Source of the DNA: Candidatus Gastranaerophilales bacterium
Lineage (GTDB): Bacteria > Cyanobacteriota > Vampirovibrionia > Gastranaerophilales > Gastranaerophilaceae
Assembly (NCBI GenBank): GCA_944323285.1
Contig: CALURV010000028.1
Location: 82,223 to 146,222 of the forward strand
Direction of reading: 5' to 3'
DNA: 64,000 nt
In this document: in pieces, positions 61,915 to 64,000 of the stretch
Numbering within the stretch: position 1 is the stretch's first letter
Layout: each line of letters begins with the position of its first letter
Program-made: the position numbers and the translations under genes
The notes under the pieces: model-generated
Seen by the model: the letters and a program-made list of their open reading frames with translations, nothing else
Told to the model about the DNA's origin: nothing
The model's database searches: none

Positions 61915-63462
61915 CTACACCCCCAACTCATCAAAGTAGGCTTGGACTTCTTGTTCCAGTTTTTGGATGTTAGTTTTATGGGTTTTAATGCTTTCTTTTA
62001 CGGCTTGTAAATCCACCTCAGCCTCAGGTTCAAAAGTATCTACATAGCGAGGAATATTCAAGTTGTAGTCGTTTTCTTCTATTTCTTCCATAGTTGCAAT
62101 ATGGCAGAACTTTTCAATTTCCTTGCGTTCAGCGTATGCAGAAACTATTCTTTCAATATCTTCATCAGATATAGAGTTTTGGTTTTTACCTTGAACATAG
62201 TATTTTGAAGCGTCTATGAAACAAATATTCCCACTGTTGCCGTTTCTTTCTCTTTTTAGGATTAAACAACATACAGGAATTGAAGTTCCTTGGAAACAGT
62301 TTGCAGGTAAACCAATTACAGCATCCAAGTAATTCATATTTTTAACAATATGTTTTCTTATTGTTTCTTCCGCATTACCTCTAAATAACACACCATGAGG
62401 TAATAGAACAGCTATTCTTCCATCTTCTGCCATATGATAAATCATATGCTGTACAAAGGCAAAATCGGCTGTGGATTTTGGTGCAAGTTTTCCATAGACA
62501 GAAAATCTATCATCATCCAAAAACTTAGGGTTTGCAGACCAAGAAGTTGAGTAAGGCGGGTTTGCGACTTGGACTGTATATTGTCTATCTATATTCTTGT
62601 TTTGTTCAAGAGTATCAACATTTAGAATTTCAAATTTCTTGTAGTCTATACCATGGAGCAACATATTCATTCTTGCAAGGTTATATGTAGTGCTTGTAAG
62701 CTCTTGACCAAAGTATTGACCGACTTTACAGTATTTACCGACTTGCAAAAGTAAACCACCTGAACCGCAAGCGCAATCTGAAACTGTTTTTGCTTCTGTT
62801 AAACCAACGGTTGCAAGCCTTGCAACAAGTTTTGACATATTAACAGGGGTATAGAATTCTCCGCCTTTTTTGCCTGCCGTTTGTGCAAACATGCCGATAA
62901 GATACTCATAAGCATCACCAAGAACATCAAGCTCCATATTTTCAAGGTGAAAATCTATTGTATTAATAGTATTCAATATTTTAGCAATAAGTTTAGATTT
63001 TTCGCTTACCATTTTGCCAAGTTTTGAAGATTTTAAGTCCATATCTTCCCAAAGACCGTCAAAATCTTGTTCGGATTCTTGTCCGATTGTGGATTCCGTT
63101 ATTGATGAAATGGCTTTTTCAAGGTAATCTATGCCGAATTCACCCTTTGCAATCATTTTAATTAAATTTGAAAACAAATACTTAGGTTCAATAATATATC
63201 CAAGGTGGTCTAAACAGTCTTCGCTCAAGGCTTCTTTATAATCATCTTTTTCCCAAGCTTCTTCATAAGTGATATTATCGTGTTTTAGAAGCTCATTTAT
63301 ATAGTTTTGAGTTCTCTCAGACAAGTAGCGATAGAAGATTAAGCCCAAAATGTAGTTTTTGAACTCATAAGCCTCCATATTCCCGCGAAGCTCGTTTGCC
63401 ATTTCCCAAAGCTTTGTATGAAGTTCAGATTTTTGTTCCTTTTGTATTTGTACTGTACTCAT
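61915..63462 (-). CDS. hsdM: type I restriction-modification DNA methyltransferase HsdM
   Basis: 515 residues. N-terminal helical domain (KLWEMANELRGNMEAYEFKN, YILGLIFYRYLSERTQNYIN), then the N6-adenine methyltransferase core: GGEFYTPVNMSKLVARLATV, DCACGSGGLLLQVGKYCKVG (SAM motif), and QVANPPYSTSWSANPKFL with the catalytic NPPY. A C-terminal coiled segment (LQAVKESIKTHKTNIQKLEQ) contacts HsdS. It methylates adenine in the host target. The codon use and base composition look less AT-rich than the flanks, suggesting transfer. Confidence 0.95.
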   Translation of the reverse strand: MSTVQIQKEQKSELHTKLWEMANELRGNMEAYEFKNYILGLIFYRYLSERTQNYINELLKHDNITYEEAWEKDDYKEALSEDCLDHLGYIIEPKYLFSNLIKMIAKGEFGIDYLEKAISSITESTIGQESEQDFDGLWEDMDLKSSKLGKMVSEKSKLIAKILNTINTIDFHLENMELDVLGDAYEYLIGMFAQTAGKKGGEFYTPVNMSKLVARLATVGLTEAKTVSDCACGSGGLLLQVGKYCKVGQYFGQELTSTTYNLARMNMLLHGIDYKKFEILNVDTLEQNKNIDRQYTVQVANPPYSTSWSANPKFLDDDRFSVYGKLAPKSTADFAFVQHMIYHMAEDGRIAVLLPHGVLFRGNAEETIRKHIVKNMNYLDAVIGLPANCFQGTSIPVCCLILKRERNGNSGNICFIDASKYYVQGKNQNSISDEDIERIVSAYAERKEIEKFCHIATMEEIEENDYNLNIPRYVDTFEPEAEVDLQAVKESIKTHKTNIQKLEQEVQAYFDELGV

Positions 63463-63470
63463 CGCTACTC

Positions 63471-64000
63471 CTATTGATATTTAGTAACATTGTTTATGAT
63501 AAATTCCATAATCTTTTCAACTAAGGATTTTTTCTTGAAGTATGGAATATCGCTTGTGATACCTTCTCTGATTTTGTCTTTGTCTAAAATTTCAGTAAAT
63601 TCATAATCATTTATTGAATTCTTTATAAAATCAGGCTCAAGTTTATTTTCAAAAGCAAAATCTTCAATTTCTTTATTTCTTTGAGCTGTTTCAAAGTTCG
63701 AATATTCTTCATCTACTGAATCATTCGCAGACATTTTGGGAACAACTTCACCTATGAATTGTTTAATCAAGTCCACTTTTCTTCTTAATTCTGGGTTGTC
63801 GCTTCTATCAAGCTCTTTATAGATATTATTAATGTCTTTTTCTTTTTGTTCGTGGTCTGTGAAATCAATGTTTCTTAAAAAGTTCATAATATATGCTACA
63901 TTAATTTTATCAGTCTGAATAATTAAGATAAAAAAATCTATATCATTAAGTATTGAAACCTTTTCTGCTTGTTTTACTTTTCTTATATTGTCATTTATTG
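63471..64000 (-). CDS. hsdR: type I restriction endonuclease HsdR, C-terminal part, cut by window edge
   Basis: At least 176 residues on the minus strand. An ATG at 63887 opens a 138-codon frame, but the frame continues upstream without a stop to the window end (…KVSILNDIDFFILIIQTDKI, NVAYIMNFLRN), and the whole matches the C-terminal helical domain of HsdR (VVPKMSANDSVDEEYSNFET, SDIPYFKKKSLVEKIMEFII). So this is the 3' part of a full gene, not a small separate one. HsdR translocates and cuts unmodified DNA. hsdM follows eight bases later. The helicase and nuclease domains lie outside the window. Confidence 0.85.
   Translation of the reverse strand, partial: INDNIRKVKQAEKVSILNDIDFFILIIQTDKINVAYIMNFLRNIDFTDHEQKEKDINNIYKELDRSDNPELRRKVDLIKQFIGEVVPKMSANDSVDEEYSNFETAQRNKEIEDFAFENKLEPDFIKNSINDYEFTEILDKDKIREGITSDIPYFKKKSLVEKIMEFIINNVTKYQ

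Noticed and set aside
63471..63887. A 138-residue stand-alone gene at the right end
   Set aside because: The frame continues without a stop through 64000, and the residues before the ATG also match HsdR, so it is the C-terminal part of hsdR cut by the window edge.
1..64000. CRISPR array
   Set aside because: The repeated sequences are long, widely scattered and not spaced regularly; no cas gene is present.

Overview
The window is a very AT-rich bacterial chromosome segment with small intergenic gaps, mixed gene orientations and frequent TTG starts. The best guess is a gut Gastranaerophilales/Vampirovibrionia ('Melainabacteria', non-photosynthetic relatives of Cyanobacteria). The reasons are a long NusB of about 218 residues, a Mini-III RNase instead of a nearby full RNase III, the base composition, no photosynthesis genes, and a protein opening with an 'INFLGQ'-type N-terminus that I associate with this group. 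This is inference (about 0.6) and no rRNA is present to settle it.

Layout. 1-5.1 kb: a minus-strand operon of one SAM methyltransferase followed by four B12-binding-type radical SAM paralogues, the last cut by the window edge. 5.2-7.5 kb: a divergent HTH/S24-like repressor and a NarL-type response regulator, then a GNAT acetyltransferase. 7.8-17.7 kb: core genes, namely two different tRNA-Gln genes, nusB, ftsY, a SIMPL protein, a giant AsmA-like protein, a WG-repeat protein, rimP-nusA with a candidate leader attenuator, an HD hydrolase and Mini-III. 17.7-33.3 kb: metabolism and transport, namely a GT4 glycosyltransferase, an amino-acid permease, a tight plus-strand run nadB-nadC-etfB-etfA-MFS-metY-metX-metW, then an Lrp regulator/aminotransferase pair, a ferredoxin-nitroreductase fusion and a sugar porter.

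33.4-52 kb is the most unusual part. Eight intact members of one radical SAM family, each with an N-terminal Cys-rich region and a CxxC before the CxxxCxxC cluster motif, are scattered on both strands. With them are a SPASM-first radical SAM enzyme, a decayed radical SAM gene, and surface-glycan genes (GDP-mannose 4,6-dehydratase, a polytopic membrane protein, two GT2 enzymes, a cupin and a DegT aminotransferase). A 67-residue protein sits 3 bases before the first radical SAM gene, and a JAMM-like HxHP protein sits in the middle. Several of these genes have a -10 box 7-12 bases before the ATG and no Shine-Dalgarno, so they may be leaderless. The likely common job is building or decorating a variable surface glycan, but the chemistry cannot be read from sequence.

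52-64 kb: an ankyrin-repeat pseudogene, an orphan protein, and a LysR-divergent operon (CMD-cupin, acetyltransferase, alpha/beta hydrolase, flavoprotein). A CoA-disulfide-reductase/rhodanese under a 32-bp palindrome follows, and then a type I restriction-modification operon hsdR-hsdM-X-hsdS with an unknown gene inside it.

A dispersed repeat of about 175 bp with two internal hairpins occurs in intergenic gaps at ten places (full, partial and relic copies), including the junction of the decayed radical SAM gene. I found no CRISPR array, rRNA, transposase or integrase gene.
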